A stretch of 64,000 nucleotides of DNA from contig NZ_CP035934.2 in NCBI RefSeq assembly GCF_003024525.3, positions 186,001 through 250,000 of the forward strand. Direction: 5' to 3'. Below are positions 26,495 through 39,153 of the stretch, piece after piece. The notes under the pieces were generated by a model. That model ran no database searches. It saw only the letters and a program-made list of their open reading frames with translations, and was not told the DNA's origin. The stretch is from Acinetobacter cumulans. GTDB taxonomy: Bacteria; Pseudomonadota; Gammaproteobacteria; Pseudomonadales; Moraxellaceae. The position numbers and the translations under genes were made by a program. Every line of letters begins with the position of its first letter. The stretch's first letter is position 1.

Positions 26495-27415
26495 TTAACC
26501 TTCCAATACTTTTTCTAGCAAATCTTCACTCGGTGCAAAGTAATAAGCGCCATCCATTGGTGTCACAAAGTGAAGTAAGCGGTCATGAATGCCATCACCA
26601 CTGGTGCCAAACATGCGTACCAACATGCTGTCGATAATGCTTAAATCATTGGTATATGCCACAAAGAACAAGCCTTGATCGCCACGGCCATCGCCATAAG
26701 GGAGTGAATGACGCAAAATTGCCATTTCTTCACCTTCACCATCTTCTACAACTGTACGTGACACATGCGAGTTTTCAGGCTGTTCATCTTCATCTAACTC
26801 AATAGACTCAAGTTTAGTACGGCCAATCACATGCTCTTGCGCATCGACTTTCAGCTTTTTCCACTTATCCAAATTATGCGCATAACGCTGTGCAAAAATA
26901 AAAGAGCCATTGGCAAATACGCCAGCATCTTCAGCTAGCAATGCTGTTTCAGCACGATCATCTGGAAATTGCGGATTTTCAGTTCCGTCAATAAAGCCGG
27001 TTAAATCACGGCCATTAAAATTGCGGAAGCACACACGTTCATCCAGTACTTCAACTTTATCTTGAATACCATCAAAGAATGCTTGGCTCAGCGCAAAGCA
27101 AATATCTGTACGCTGTGCTGCAATATGGATAAATACATCTGCTGGTGCAGCAGGCATATTAAATGAACCAGCAATAGGATCTAATTGTTTAAAACCTACT
27201 GGTGTTTCAGTATAAAGCTTTGCCCAAAGCTCAGGGCCAAATGCGACAGCTGTTTTAATTTCTGCTTGAGGATGCTGCGTGATCAGGCGGTCACGTGTAT
27301 CAAATAAATCGTTTAGTTTTTCTTTTAATTCTTCAATGCTTAAATCATTTAAACGAAGAACAATAAAACGCGCATGATCTGAGGGTAGCGGTAAAATAAC
27401 AGATTGAGCGGTCAT
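26495..27415 (-). CDS. DyP-type heme peroxidase (YfeX-like)
   Basis: 306 residues. The dye-decolorising peroxidase signature GFIDG (140-144, acid-base Asp143) is present, with His217 (ENSHVSR) as probable heme ligand and Arg235 (ILRHSLPYG) as distal arginine. The length fits the short cytosolic P-type group including YfeX. These enzymes oxidise porphyrinogens or dyes with hydrogen peroxide. No Tat signal or encapsulin gene is present. Its 3' end is the recombination boundary of the T6SS island: a diverged copy lies at 24914-25074. Confidence 0.93.
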   Translation of the reverse strand: MTAQSVILPLPSDHARFIVLRLNDLSIEELKEKLNDLFDTRDRLITQHPQAEIKTAVAFGPELWAKLYTETPVGFKQLDPIAGSFNMPAAPADVFIHIAAQRTDICFALSQAFFDGIQDKVEVLDERVCFRNFNGRDLTGFIDGTENPQFPDDRAETALLAEDAGVFANGSFIFAQRYAHNLDKWKKLKVDAQEHVIGRTKLESIELDEDEQPENSHVSRTVVEDGEGEEMAILRHSLPYGDGRGDQGLFFVAYTNDLSIIDSMLVRMFGTSGDGIHDRLLHFVTPMDGAYYFAPSEDLLEKVLEG

Positions 27416-27576
27416 GCATGGCTCCTAAAATTTTGAATTTTTGCGTAGCTCATTCTATTGTGCCCTATCAACCGTAGAGTGGGTAGCCTAATCACGTATT
27501 TTTATTGCTCGATTATCGGCCCATAAAACTGTAAATATCATATAATTGTTTCACTTTTAAAAACAGTACATCAACA

Positions 27577-28197
27577 ATGTCCTTCCAAATCTGGCTGGCT
27601 TTTATGCTGGCATGTTGGGTGATTAGTATTTCTCCTGGCGCGGGTGCAATCGCATCTATGTCGAGCGGTCTAAACTATGGCTTTAAACATGGCTATTGGA
27701 ATGCGCTGGGCTTGCAAGTTGCGTTATTAGTACAAATAGGCATTGTGGCTGCAGGGGCAGGGGTACTTTTTGCAACTACACCTTGGGCATTTTTGCTTGT
27801 GAAATGGTTTGGTGTTTTATATTTGCTGTATTTGGCTTATCTACAGTGGACTGCACCTACACAGTCTATTGATATTCAAAATGATTTACCCAATAAATCA
27901 CGTGGTAAATTGGTGTTATACGGTTTCTTTGTCAATATGAGCAATCCTAAAGCGATTGTTTTTTTATTGGCAGTTTTACCTCAATTTATCGATTTAACCC
28001 AACCGCAGTGGCCACAATATAGCATTATGGCCATGACCATGATTAGTATCGATTTGATCGTGATGGCTGGCTATACCGGTTTAGCTGCCAAAGTATTAAG
28101 ACTCTTAAAATCACCCAAGCAACAAAAGTATATGAATCGGACTTTTGCTGTGTTGTTTACCTGCGCAGCTAGTTTACTCAGCTTGGTACATCAATGA
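27577..28197 (+). CDS. LysE/RhtB family amino acid exporter
   Basis: 206 residues with about six membrane spans. The family start is clear (WLAFMLACWVISISPGAGAIASMSSGLNYGFKHGYWNALGLQ), followed by VKWFGVLYLLYLAYLQW and the FFVNMSNPKAIVFLLAVLPQFI helix. Members export amino acids such as lysine, threonine or homoserine lactone. It stands alone, with no regulator next to it. Confidence 0.92.
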   Translation: MSFQIWLAFMLACWVISISPGAGAIASMSSGLNYGFKHGYWNALGLQVALLVQIGIVAAGAGVLFATTPWAFLLVKWFGVLYLLYLAYLQWTAPTQSIDIQNDLPNKSRGKLVLYGFFVNMSNPKAIVFLLAVLPQFIDLTQPQWPQYSIMAMTMISIDLIVMAGYTGLAAKVLRLLKSPKQQKYMNRTFAVLFTCAASLLSLVHQ

Positions 28198-28291
28198 TTT
28201 ATACGCCTATGCTTTAAAGATAAGGTCTTGTTACTGTATAGATTGAGCTGATATATTTGAGGTTTATTGAATAAAATAAGTAGAAAAAACA

Positions 28292-28546
28292 ATGTCTACA
28301 GGACTTTGGATCTTAATTTATATTTTACATTGCATCCTGACAAAATGGATTATATCGTGGGGCGGTGCAGCCTATATTCAGGGCTGGAAAACATGGTTTT
28401 TCTTTAGCTCCTCTCAATCTGAAGAATGGAGCAAAGACCAAGTGATTATGATGGCATGGTTCTTTTGGATAGGCTTTTCCATCTTATTTTTGATTGGGTT
28501 GTTTAATCCAGAATTTCGCTTCTATAAATTAAAAAATAGCCTTTAA
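28292..28546 (+). CDS. Small hypothetical membrane protein
   Basis: 84 residues with two predicted membrane helices (about 4-28 and 52-70) and many tryptophans. I do not recognise a family. The codon use and an undisturbed frame from ATG to TAA suggest it is real. It lies between the LysE gene and the convergent DinB gene. Confidence 0.6.
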   Translation: MSTGLWILIYILHCILTKWIISWGGAAYIQGWKTWFFFSSSQSEEWSKDQVIMMAWFFWIGFSILFLIGLFNPEFRFYKLKNSL

Positions 28547-28557
28547 TACAATCATGC

Positions 28558-29070
28558 TCATGCGTCATTTTTTGATTCTTCAAGTAGCATATAAATCAAA
28601 TCTAATTCAGGGCAGCCATATCCCATGCTGGTAAGCGCGGCAGTTATTTGTCCACGGTGATGTGTACTATGATTAAACACATGTAGTAAAGTGGGTGCAA
28701 AAGGTAGGCAGATCGAATGTCCGGTTGAGCTTATGTAATTTAATTGACTATTCAGGCGTAAAGGGTCCAACTGGTCTAAAAAATGAAGCCAATTTTCAGC
28801 ACGCCAGTTGAGTTCATCAATAAGAGGCTGACGTTCTGTATGCACAATATGATGAAGCGCTAGTTGAGCCGAGTAACCATTTTGAAAGCGAGGAAACCAT
28901 AAATAGTGCTCGCCAACCAATAAATGATTTAATGTTCCCAAAATACTTTTAAAAAATAAGCCACAATCTTTATAAAAGTCATCATCTGATATGTGATTTA
29001 AACAGGCATATAAGCGTTGGTTGGCCCAAATGTTATAGCGAGCAAGTAACTGAAAATCAGTAATGTCCAT
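28558..29070 (-). CDS. DinB family metal-dependent protein
   Basis: 170 residues forming the four-helix DinB fold, starting with LLARYNIWANQRLYACL. The metal triad is His49 (LNHLL), His134 and His138 (FNHSTHHRGQ). Relatives include thiol transferases using bacillithiol or mycothiol and damage-inducible proteins of unknown role. Acinetobacter uses glutathione, so the function is open. Confidence 0.9.
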   Translation of the reverse strand: MDITDFQLLARYNIWANQRLYACLNHISDDDFYKDCGLFFKSILGTLNHLLVGEHYLWFPRFQNGYSAQLALHHIVHTERQPLIDELNWRAENWLHFLDQLDPLRLNSQLNYISSTGHSICLPFAPTLLHVFNHSTHHRGQITAALTSMGYGCPELDLIYMLLEESKNDA

Positions 29071-29125
29071 GAGCGGTGAAGTTTGTATTTTGAATAAATA
29101 GAGTTATAGCCTTTATATAGGTATA

Positions 29126-29151
29126 AAAAAACTGCCCGAAAGCAGTTTTTT
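29126..29151. terminator. Terminator after znuB
   Basis: Arms AAAAAACTGC and GCAGTTTTTT around a 6-base loop, just downstream of the znuB stop on the minus strand. Confidence 0.8.
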
Positions 29152-29162
29152 TAGATTTAAGC

Positions 29163-29963
29163 TTAGGCGATTTTTTTTATTTTCTGCATCGCAAAAATAA
29201 GTGCAAATAATATCGACATGGTCAGCACAATGCTCAGACCTGTTGAGATGTTTAAACCCGCACTCGACCATAAGCCGACAGTCACCCCAACTTGCGCTAT
29301 TCCAAATGCCCAAATCACCATCTGTTTAGGTGAGTGTGCGAGTAAACGTGCCGTCAGGGCAGGGATTACCAAGAGTGCTCCCATTAATAACGAGCCGACA
29401 GCACGTAAGGCCAAGACGGTAAATAAAGCCAGTAACAACATAAAAATTAGGCGTTGCCATTTTGCATTAACACCTTCACTGACTGCCATGTCTGGATCAA
29501 TCGCAATTTGGATTTGTGCTTGCCAATGCTTGAATAACACCACCAAAGCCAAACTAATCACAACTGCAAATACAGGTAAATCCGACCAGCCAATGGTCAG
29601 TAGGTCGCCAAATAAATAGCTGAGTAATTCTGGACGTAAGCTCGGCAGGTGTTGAATGAACAAAAGCCCCGAACAAAGTAGTGTCGCAGAACATAGAGCG
29701 AGTAGGGCATCATTGGGTAAGCGCGGATCATGCAAAACCCATAAAATTCCGACCAACATCATTGCCAATAAAGCCACACCAACCCAAAGGGGTAAACTTA
29801 ATGCACCTGCAATGGCAACACCTAATAAAGTGCCATGCGCCATCGTGTCTGCAAAAAAGGACATACGACGCCACAGCATCAAACATCCAAGTGGTGCGGT
29901 TAAAAACACCAAAAGCGTGCCCATAATCCATGCGGGTAAAAGCAGTTGTAGCCATTCCATCAT
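29163..29963 (-). CDS. znuB: Zinc ABC transporter permease ZnuB
   Basis: 266 residues, about eight membrane spans, ABC-3 family. Typical pieces are PLGCLMLWRRMSFFADTMAHGTLLGVA and RAVGSLLMGALLVIPALTARLLA. It forms the inner membrane channel with ZnuC and receives zinc from ZnuA. It starts three bases after znuC ends, in the order zur-znuC-znuB, an operon divergent from znuA and under the Zur box at 31326. Confidence 0.96.
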   Translation of the reverse strand: MMEWLQLLLPAWIMGTLLVFLTAPLGCLMLWRRMSFFADTMAHGTLLGVAIAGALSLPLWVGVALLAMMLVGILWVLHDPRLPNDALLALCSATLLCSGLLFIQHLPSLRPELLSYLFGDLLTIGWSDLPVFAVVISLALVVLFKHWQAQIQIAIDPDMAVSEGVNAKWQRLIFMLLLALFTVLALRAVGSLLMGALLVIPALTARLLAHSPKQMVIWAFGIAQVGVTVGLWSSAGLNISTGLSIVLTMSILFALIFAMQKIKKIA

Positions 29964-29966
29964 GGG

Positions 29967-30758
29967 TTATGCCTCAGGTTCAGGGTGAATATGTGGGCGC
30001 GCATCATGCTGACAAGGCGTTGCTGCATCACCATGGGCGCAGTGATCATGATGATGTTGATAGAACACACGGTTGTTGCCAAAGATCGCTTGATATTCAG
30101 GATGCTGTTGCACATTCTCAGGGAGACCGCTACAGCAAATATGCTTGTTTAAACATACAACTCGATGTGTTCCTTGCATCACCCATTGTAGGTCATGAGA
30201 GACCATTAACACTGCACAGCCATATTTAGCAGGTAAACTCCGTACATAGTCATAGAGTTCTGCTTCGGATTGAATATCTAAGCCTTGCATCGGTTCATCT
30301 AAAACCAATACATCAGGACGACGTAAGAGCGCACGTGCGAGTAACACCCGTTGACGTTCACCACCTGAGAGCTGTTGAACTTTGGACTGTTGTAACTTGG
30401 CGATGCCTGTATCCCGAATAATCTCTTGCTTGGTGGTAGCGTCACATTTTTCTAAAGCAAGTAGGTCGCAAACACGCAAGGGGAGGCTATGAGAGGGGTT
30501 AAATTTTTGGGGTACATAGGAAAATTTTAACTTGGGCTGTGTATGAATCTTGCCTGAGTTCGGTTGAATAATCCCTAAAAGTACTTTAATTAAGGTCGAT
30601 TTTCCTGCGCCATTGGGACCAATTAAGGTCACAATTTCACCCTGATGCAAGGTGAAATCGACATGTTTTAAAATATCGCGTTCATCAATGCGAACAGAAA
30701 CTTGATTGAGCTCTGCCAGAATAGCTGGGCTTAATGTTGAAGACGACACTGCTGACAA
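29967..30758 (-). CDS. znuC: Zinc ABC transporter ATPase ZnuC
   Basis: 263 residues. Walker A GPNGAGKST, signature LSGGERQRVLLARALL, Walker B VLVLDEPMQGLD and the H loop MVSHDLQWV are all present. The C-terminal ~35 residues are unusually His-rich (QHHHDHCAHGD...PHIHPEPEA), which could bind zinc. No ATG exists at the N-terminus: the start is TTG at 30758 or GTG at 30749, overlapping the end of zur, so translation is probably coupled. Confidence 0.95.
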   Translation of the reverse strand: MSAVSSSTLSPAILAELNQVSVRIDERDILKHVDFTLHQGEIVTLIGPNGAGKSTLIKVLLGIIQPNSGKIHTQPKLKFSYVPQKFNPSHSLPLRVCDLLALEKCDATTKQEIIRDTGIAKLQQSKVQQLSGGERQRVLLARALLRRPDVLVLDEPMQGLDIQSEAELYDYVRSLPAKYGCAVLMVSHDLQWVMQGTHRVVCLNKHICCSGLPENVQQHPEYQAIFGNNRVFYQHHHDHCAHGDAATPCQHDARPHIHPEPEA

Positions 30759-31228
30759 AGTCCTGAAATTTCAATAATGCTGTGGTGAGCAGTAAATTCG
30801 TCCGATGCTGACAATTGCTCTAATTGGTGAAGTAGACCTTGAGCAGATGCTTCTTTAACGACTTTACATTGGGTGCAAATTAAAAAAGCAGCTTGATGTC
30901 CTTCACGTGGATGACAGCAGGGGATATAGGCATTAATTGACGTAAGACGGTGAATTAAGCCTTTTTCTAATAAAAAATCTAGGGTGCGATAAACCGTTGG
31001 TGGGGCAGCAGGCCGGTCTGATTCACTTTTTATTTTGGCCAATAAATCATAAGCGCCCATTGGTGCAGTCGCATTTAAAATCAGTTCCAACACTTCCTTA
31101 CGCAAAGGGGTGAGGCGTGCACCAGTAGAAGCACATAATTGTTCAGCTTCAGCCAGACGTTGTGCAACGTTATGGTGGTCATGAACGCCATGTAGTGCAT
31201 TGTGATGTTCGTGTGAACAAGTGCTCAT
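30731..31228 (-). CDS. zur: Zinc uptake regulator Zur (Fur family)
   Basis: 165 residues from the ATG at 31228 (GAGGG before it). It has a Fur-type winged helix (LTPLRKEVLELILNATAPMGAYDLL...PPTVYRTLDFLLEKGLIHRL) and structural zinc cysteines in CTQCK and CQQCRLQH. The N-terminus is His-rich (MSTCSHEHHNALHGVHDHHN), longer than usual. With zinc bound it represses zinc uptake genes; it lies first in the zur-znuCB operon. Confidence 0.95.
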   Translation of the reverse strand: MSTCSHEHHNALHGVHDHHNVAQRLAEAEQLCASTGARLTPLRKEVLELILNATAPMGAYDLLAKIKSESDRPAAPPTVYRTLDFLLEKGLIHRLTSINAYIPCCHPREGHQAAFLICTQCKVVKEASAQGLLHQLEQLSASDEFTAHHSIIEISGLCQQCRLQH

Positions 31229-31325
31229 AGCTACCCTCAAGTGCAAAACTGAAAATTTAAAAAGACATTAAATCTTAACATGAAGCGCATCAACTTACGA
31301 TCAGGCGTAGGTATTTTTACAATTT

Positions 31326-31340
31326 TGTTATATTATAACA
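31326..31340. promoter_or_regulatory. Zur box in the zur-znuA divergent region
   Basis: A perfect palindrome, TGTTATA-T-TATAACA, matches the Zur operator core of gammaproteobacteria. It lies 25 bases before the znuA ATG and about 100 bases before zur, so one site could control both directions. Confidence 0.9.
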
Positions 31341-31365
31341 CTTCTGATTTTATGTAGTCTCCCTC

Positions 31366-32205
31366 ATGTCCCGTTTCCTTGCATTTTGTGCGGTTGCACT
31401 TTTTAGTTCGATGAGCTGGGCTCAAGGCCTAGTCGTATCAACACACCCAATTTATTTGATTGCAAAGGAAGTCACACAAGGGGTAGAGGAGCCAACCTTA
31501 TTATTAGAAAACCAAACAGGTCATGATGTCAGCTTAACGCCAGCACACCGTAAAATTGTACAAGATGCAGAATTGGTGCTTTGGTTAGGTAAGGCACATG
31601 AAGCGCCCTTAGAAAAACTACTTGCCAATAATGATCGAAGTATTGCGATACTCGATTCAGGCATAGTCACCACTTTTCCGCTACGAAATCCACGTGGACA
31701 GGCATTGCCGAATACGGTTGATACGCATGTATGGTTAGAGCCAAATAACGCTGTACGTATCGGCTTTTTTATTGCGGCACTACGTTCACAGCAGAAGCCT
31801 GCCAATCGTGAAAAATATTGGGCCAATGCCCGTAATTTTGCACATGAAATGCTTTTGAATGCGCAACGTTTAAACAAAAGTGCTAAGGCTCAACCGTATT
31901 GGGCCTATCATGATGCTTATCAATACCTCGAACGTTCACTCAATTTAAAATTTTCGGGTGCAATGACCGATGATCCACATATTGCGCCAACACTTGCACA
32001 AATCAAATTTCTAAACGATAGCCGACCACAAAGCAAAATGTGCTTACTAGCGGAAGGCCATGCCAGTAAAAATCAATACCAAAAGCTGGGTGCGACAGTG
32101 TTTGAGGCTGTAGATGAAAGCATGGCTGGTCAGAATGATTTCTTGCTCGCCTGGAAGCAACTTGCAGAACAAACACAAAATTGTGTGCTAAATGCACGAA
32201 AATGA
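31366..32205 (+). CDS. znuA: Zinc ABC transporter substrate-binding protein ZnuA
   Basis: 279 residues with a signal peptide (about 1-19). Zinc-binding histidines are likely His53 (TGHDVSLTP), His121 (VDTHVWLEP) and His182 (WAYHDAYQYLE). The flexible His-rich loop found in many ZnuA proteins is absent, so the protein is short. It delivers zinc from the periplasm to ZnuBC, encoded on the other strand. Confidence 0.95.
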   Translation: MSRFLAFCAVALFSSMSWAQGLVVSTHPIYLIAKEVTQGVEEPTLLLENQTGHDVSLTPAHRKIVQDAELVLWLGKAHEAPLEKLLANNDRSIAILDSGIVTTFPLRNPRGQALPNTVDTHVWLEPNNAVRIGFFIAALRSQQKPANREKYWANARNFAHEMLLNAQRLNKSAKAQPYWAYHDAYQYLERSLNLKFSGAMTDDPHIAPTLAQIKFLNDSRPQSKMCLLAEGHASKNQYQKLGATVFEAVDESMAGQNDFLLAWKQLAEQTQNCVLNARK

Positions 32206-32283
32206 TGCAAAAAATAATCAGTTATTGATTAGATTAAAAGCGGATTATTGATTGAAAAAAACCAGACTTAGGTCGGGAAAAGA

Positions 32284-32312
32284 TTGCATGTTCAAGGGTG
32301 TAACTCTATAAT
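32284..32312 (+). promoter_or_regulatory. Promoter of the ATP synthase operon
   Basis: -35 TTGCAT (32284-32289), 17-bp spacer, -10 TATAAT (32307-32312). The in-frame ATG at 32311 lies inside the -10 box, so atpI must start further on, at 32377. Confidence 0.8.
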
Positions 32313-32376
32313 GCCTGCGATTAAAAATAATCATCAGCTAAACTTGTCAAGCATAATTGCTGTGAGTGTACAAAAA

Positions 32377-32775
32377 ATGAGCCGAACTAGTCGCTTGATT
32401 GATCGACGATTAGCGAAAGCTTTAGTCATCTTACAAGCAGTAATGATTCCTGTTTCAGCCTTGATTGGGTGGGTCCTCAAAGACTCTACTGCGGCATTGA
32501 GTGCAGCCTTGGGTGCACTGGTCTGCTGGCTGGCTAGCTGCTACTTTACGTGGCAGTCTTTTAGAGCTGCTGGCGCCCGCGCAACCAAGCAGGTGCTGTC
32601 CAACATGTATCGTGGCATGATGGGCAAGTTTGCAATAGTGATTGTTGGATTCATTTTGATTTTGAGCAATGTAAAGCCACTGTCACCGGCCGCATTGTTT
32701 TGTGGTTTTATCCTCGTTCAAGCCATGTCGTGGGTTGCGCCTTTTTGGGCGTCACGTCTACAGAAACGAGTTTAA
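32377..32775 (+). CDS. atpI: ATP synthase subunit I
   Basis: 132 residues with four membrane helices. The ATG at 32377 is chosen because earlier in-frame ATGs overlap the promoter. AtpI helps assembly of the c ring and may carry magnesium; it is not needed for catalysis. First gene of atpIBEFHAGDC. Confidence 0.85.
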   Translation: MSRTSRLIDRRLAKALVILQAVMIPVSALIGWVLKDSTAALSAALGALVCWLASCYFTWQSFRAAGARATKQVLSNMYRGMMGKFAIVIVGFILILSNVKPLSPAALFCGFILVQAMSWVAPFWASRLQKRV

Positions 32776-32876
32776 GCGCAGTAGAAATTGAAAAGTTTTT
32801 TCAGGAATTAACGAGATATCAAGCAGCACGCGATATTCGTTACTTCCATTAGTTTTTTGACATTGACCAGGTGTGA

Positions 32877-33755
<879 letters not shown>

Positions 33756-33829
33756 TGGTATTGCCTGACTATCGAAGATAGTTGGGCGCACAATTTTTTA
33801 ATTTAATTTGGTATAAACCTAACCTCTGA

Positions 33830-34084
<255 letters not shown>

Positions 34085-34122
34085 TCAGCTTAATTCCTAA
34101 ATTAAACTATTGAGGAATAGCA

Positions 34123-34593
34123 ATGAATATCAACCTCACATTGATTGGCCAAGCGATTGCATTTGCGATTTTTGTCGCATTCTGCATGAAGTTTGTATGG
34201 CCACCACTAATCAATGCGATTAGTGAGCGTCAGCGTAAAATCGCTGATGGCTTAAACGCGGCTGAAAAAGCAAAAGCTGACCTTGCGGATGCGCAAGCTC
34301 AAGTGAAAGCTGAATTAGACGCTGCTAAAGCACAAGCGGCTCAATTGATCGAACAAGCGAACCGTCGCGCTGCACAATTGGTAGAAGAAGCTCGCACTCA
34401 AGCATCTGCTGAAGGTGAACGTATTCGTCAACAAGCGAAAGAAGCTGTTGATACAGATATCAATGCTGCACGCGAAGAATTACGTCAACATGTTGCTGCT
34501 CTTGCAGTTACTGGTGCAGAGAAAATTCTGAACCAACAAGTTGATGCAGAAGCTCACAATGCCATGCTGACTCAGCTGGCTGCTAAACTTTAA
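34123..34593 (+). CDS. atpF: ATP synthase F0 subunit b
   Basis: 156 residues: one N-terminal membrane helix and a long charged, Ala-rich coiled coil that forms the peripheral stalk as a dimer. It ends 12 bases before atpH. Confidence 0.98.
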   Translation: MNINLTLIGQAIAFAIFVAFCMKFVWPPLINAISERQRKIADGLNAAEKAKADLADAQAQVKAELDAAKAQAAQLIEQANRRAAQLVEEARTQASAEGERIRQQAKEAVDTDINAAREELRQHVAALAVTGAEKILNQQVDAEAHNAMLTQLAAKL

Positions 34594-34605
34594 GAGAGGC
34601 AGATT

Positions 34606-35142
34606 ATGGCTGAACTCTTGACGTTGGCACGCCCATATGCAAAAGCAGCATTTGCTTACGCATCTGAGCAAAATGCAGCTGACTCATGGTCAACTGCGCT
34701 TGAATTGCTCAGTGCTACAGTACAAGACGAAGCATTTTCAGCTTACTTAAATCGTCCTGAGCTTACTCCTGCACAGCAGGTGTCTGTTTTGGCAAAAGTT
34801 TTAGGTGAAGACCAAACTGCAGCAGTGTCAAACTTTTTGACATTGCTTGCTGAAAACAACCGTTTGGTACTTCTTCCTGAGATTGCTGCGGAATTTGAAC
34901 AGCTCAAATCACAGAATAACAATACTGTGGATGTTGTGATTGAATCAGCATTCCCATTGACTTCTGTACAGGAACAATTACTTACACATGCATTAGAGAA
35001 GAAATTCGAAGCAGCTGTAAATGTGACTGTTGAAGTGAAACCAGAGTTAATTGCTGGTGTAGTTATTCGTGCAGGCGACCAAGTGATAGATGATTCTGCG
35101 CTTAATAAGCTTGAAAAAATGCGGACTCGTCTTCTAGCGTAA
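34606..35142 (+). CDS. atpH: ATP synthase F1 subunit delta
   Basis: 178 residues. The family start [12 protein letters not shown] and the end [24 protein letters not shown] are typical. It links the peripheral stalk to the alpha3beta3 head. Confidence 0.98.
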   Translation: MAELLTLARPYAKAAFAYASEQNAADSWSTALELLSATVQDEAFSAYLNRPELTPAQQVSVLAKVLGEDQTAAVSNFLTLLAENNRLVLLPEIAAEFEQLKSQNNNTVDVVIESAFPLTSVQEQLLTHALEKKFEAAVNVTVEVKPELIAGVVIRAGDQVIDDSALNKLEKMRTRLLA

Positions 35143-35202
35143 TTATTTTAAAAATTACTGCGTAAGAAGACTGAACTTACATAAAGATTGAGGTATAGCG
35201 CA

Positions 35203-36747
35203 ATGCAACAACTGAATCCATCCGAGATCAGTGCGCTCATTAAACAGCGTATCGGCGATCTGGACACCAGCGCAACCGCTAAAAACGAAGGTACCATTGT
35301 TATGGTATCTGACGGTATTGTGCGCATTCACGGTCTTGCTGATGCAATGTACGGTGAAATGATCGAATTCGACGGCGGCCTTTACGGTATGGCACTGAAC
35401 CTAGAACAGGATTCAGTGGGCGTCGTTGTTTTAGGTAACTACTTAAGCCTTCAAGAAGGTCAAAAAGCTCGTTGCACAGGTCGTGTATTAGAAGTTCCGG
35501 TTGGTCCAGAACTTTTAGGCCGTGTAGTAGATGCTTTGGGTAACCCAATTGACGGTAAAGGCCCAATTGATGCAAAACTTACTGATGCTGTTGAAAAAGT
35601 AGCACCAGGCGTAATTTGGCGTCAATCAGTGGATGAACCTGTACAAACTGGTTATAAATCAGTAGATACAATGATTCCAGTAGGCCGTGGTCAGCGTGAG
35701 TTGATCATTGGTGACCGTCAAACTGGTAAAACAGCTATGGCGATCGATGCGATCATCGCTCAGAAAAACTCTGGCATTAAATGTGTATACGTAGCAGTTG
35801 GTCAAAAACAATCAACTATCGCTAACGTTGTACGTAAGCTAGAAGAAACTGGCGCTATGGCGTATACAACTGTTGTAGCAGCAGCGGCAGCGGATCCAGC
35901 AGCAATGCTTTTCCTTGCTCCGTACTCAGGCTGTACAATGGGCGAATACTTCCGTGACCGCGGTGAAGACGCACTTATCATTTACGATGATTTGTCTAAG
36001 CAAGCAGTTGCTTACCGTCAAATTTCATTGTTATTACGTCGTCCACCAGGTCGTGAAGCGTACCCAGGTGACGTATTCTATCTTCACTCTCGTCTTCTTG
36101 AACGTGCTTCGCGCGTTTCTGCTGACTACGTTGAGAAATTCACGAATGGTGAAGTTAAAGGCCAAACTGGTTCTTTGACTGCATTGCCAATCATTGAAAC
36201 TCAAGCGGGTGACGTATCTGCATTCGTACCAACGAACGTAATTTCGATTACTGATGGTCAGATCTTCCTTGAAACATCATTATTCAATGCAGGTATTCGT
36301 CCTGCTGTGAACGCGGGTATCTCTGTATCTCGTGTTGGTGGTTCTGCGCAAACTAAGATCATCAAAAAATTGTCTGGTGGTATCCGTACCGCTTTGGCGC
36401 AATACCGTGAATTGGCAGCGTTTGCTCAGTTCGCTTCTGACCTTGACGAAGCAACTCGTAAGCAACTTGAACATGGTCAACGTGTAACTGAGTTAATGAA
36501 GCAAAAACAATATGCTCCTTACTCAATTGCTGACCAAGCTGTTTCAGTTTATGCATCTAACGAAGGTTATATGACTGACGTTGAAGTTAAGAAAATCGTA
36601 GACTTTGATGCTGCGCTTATTGCTTACTTCCGTTCAGAAAATGCAGCGTTAATGCAAAAAATTGATGAGTCTGGTGCTTGGGATAAAGAAATCGAAGCAG
36701 CATTCAAATCAGGTATTGAAAGCTTCAAAGCGACTCAAACTTACTAA
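35203..36747 (+). CDS. atpA: ATP synthase F1 subunit alpha
   Basis: 514 residues from the ATG at 35203 (TTGAGG upstream). Walker A GDRQTGKT, the catalytic-site arginine region [10 protein letters not shown] and the [26 protein letters not shown] segment are present. Noncatalytic nucleotide subunit of the head. Confidence 0.98.
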   Translation: MQQLNPSEISALIKQRIGDLDTSATAKNEGTIVMVSDGIVRIHGLADAMYGEMIEFDGGLYGMALNLEQDSVGVVVLGNYLSLQEGQKARCTGRVLEVPVGPELLGRVVDALGNPIDGKGPIDAKLTDAVEKVAPGVIWRQSVDEPVQTGYKSVDTMIPVGRGQRELIIGDRQTGKTAMAIDAIIAQKNSGIKCVYVAVGQKQSTIANVVRKLEETGAMAYTTVVAAAAADPAAMLFLAPYSGCTMGEYFRDRGEDALIIYDDLSKQAVAYRQISLLLRRPPGREAYPGDVFYLHSRLLERASRVSADYVEKFTNGEVKGQTGSLTALPIIETQAGDVSAFVPTNVISITDGQIFLETSLFNAGIRPAVNAGISVSRVGGSAQTKIIKKLSGGIRTALAQYRELAAFAQFASDLDEATRKQLEHGQRVTELMKQKQYAPYSIADQAVSVYASNEGYMTDVEVKKIVDFDAALIAYFRSENAALMQKIDESGAWDKEIEAAFKSGIESFKATQTY

Positions 36748-36836
36748 TTTCAACTTTAGTTGGATTTAGTGTCGGTTTGGTTCACGGAATCAACCTTCGA
36801 GGGCTCGAAAGGGCCTTCGAATACTAGGTTAAGCGT

Positions 36837-37706
36837 ATGGCAAATTTAAAAGAAATTCGCGCCAAAGTAGCTAGTATCAAAAGCACGCAGAAAATTACTC
36901 GCGCGATGCAGATGGTAGCAGCTTCTAAGATGCGTCGTGCGCAAGAGCGCATGGCTCAAGGCCGTCCGTATGCCGAAAATATGCACCGTGTAATTGCTCA
37001 TTTGGTACAAGCGAATCCTGAATATAAACACCGTTATATGGTTGAACGTCCTGTTAAGCGCGTTGGCTATATCATTGTGTCTTCAGATCGTGGCCTTGCT
37101 GGTGGTTTGAACATTAACCTGTTCAAGAAAGTGGTAAAACACGTTCAACAGCAACAAGAGCAGTCAATTGAAGTTCAATTTGCTTTGATTGGTCAAAAAG
37201 CGGTTTCGTTTTTTAAAAACTACGGCGGTAAAGTGCTTGGTGCGACTACGAATGTAGGCGATACACCGAGTCTTGAACAGTTATCTGGTTCTGTACAGGT
37301 GATGTTAGATGCATTTGATAAAGGCGAGTTAGATCGTATTTATCTAGTGTCTAACGGCTTTGTCAACGCCATGACTCAAAACCAAAAAATCGAACAACTT
37401 GTTCCTTTAGCTGCTGCTGAAGAAGACAAGACTCTTAACCGTCAATACGGTTGGGATTACTTATACGAGCCAGAAGCTGAAGAGCTTTTAAATGGCTTGT
37501 TGGTTCGTTACATTGAGTCTGTGGTGTATCAAGGTGTGATTGAAAACATCGCGTGTGAGCAGTCTGCTCGTATGGTTGCAATGAAAGCTGCAACTGATAA
37601 CGCTGGTGAAATCATCAAGAGCCTACAACTTATTTATAACAAGCTGCGTCAAGCCGCGATTACTCAGGAAATTTCTGAGATCGTTGGTGGTGCCGCTGCC
37701 GTTTAA
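36837..37706 (+). CDS. atpG: ATP synthase F1 subunit gamma
   Basis: 289 residues. N-terminal helix [33 protein letters not shown] and C-terminal helix [17 protein letters not shown]...[24 protein letters not shown] form the rotating shaft. Confidence 0.98.
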   Translation: MANLKEIRAKVASIKSTQKITRAMQMVAASKMRRAQERMAQGRPYAENMHRVIAHLVQANPEYKHRYMVERPVKRVGYIIVSSDRGLAGGLNINLFKKVVKHVQQQQEQSIEVQFALIGQKAVSFFKNYGGKVLGATTNVGDTPSLEQLSGSVQVMLDAFDKGELDRIYLVSNGFVNAMTQNQKIEQLVPLAAAEEDKTLNRQYGWDYLYEPEAEELLNGLLVRYIESVVYQGVIENIACEQSARMVAMKAATDNAGEIIKSLQLIYNKLRQAAITQEISEIVGGAAAV

Positions 37707-37717
37707 CATTATTTTGA

Positions 37718-39127
<1,410 letters not shown>

Positions 39128-39153
39128 TTAGTGACCTAATTTAGGAGATTCTC

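Noticed and set aside
32284..32376. Longer N-terminus for atpI
   Set aside because: It would begin within the -35/-10 promoter elements.
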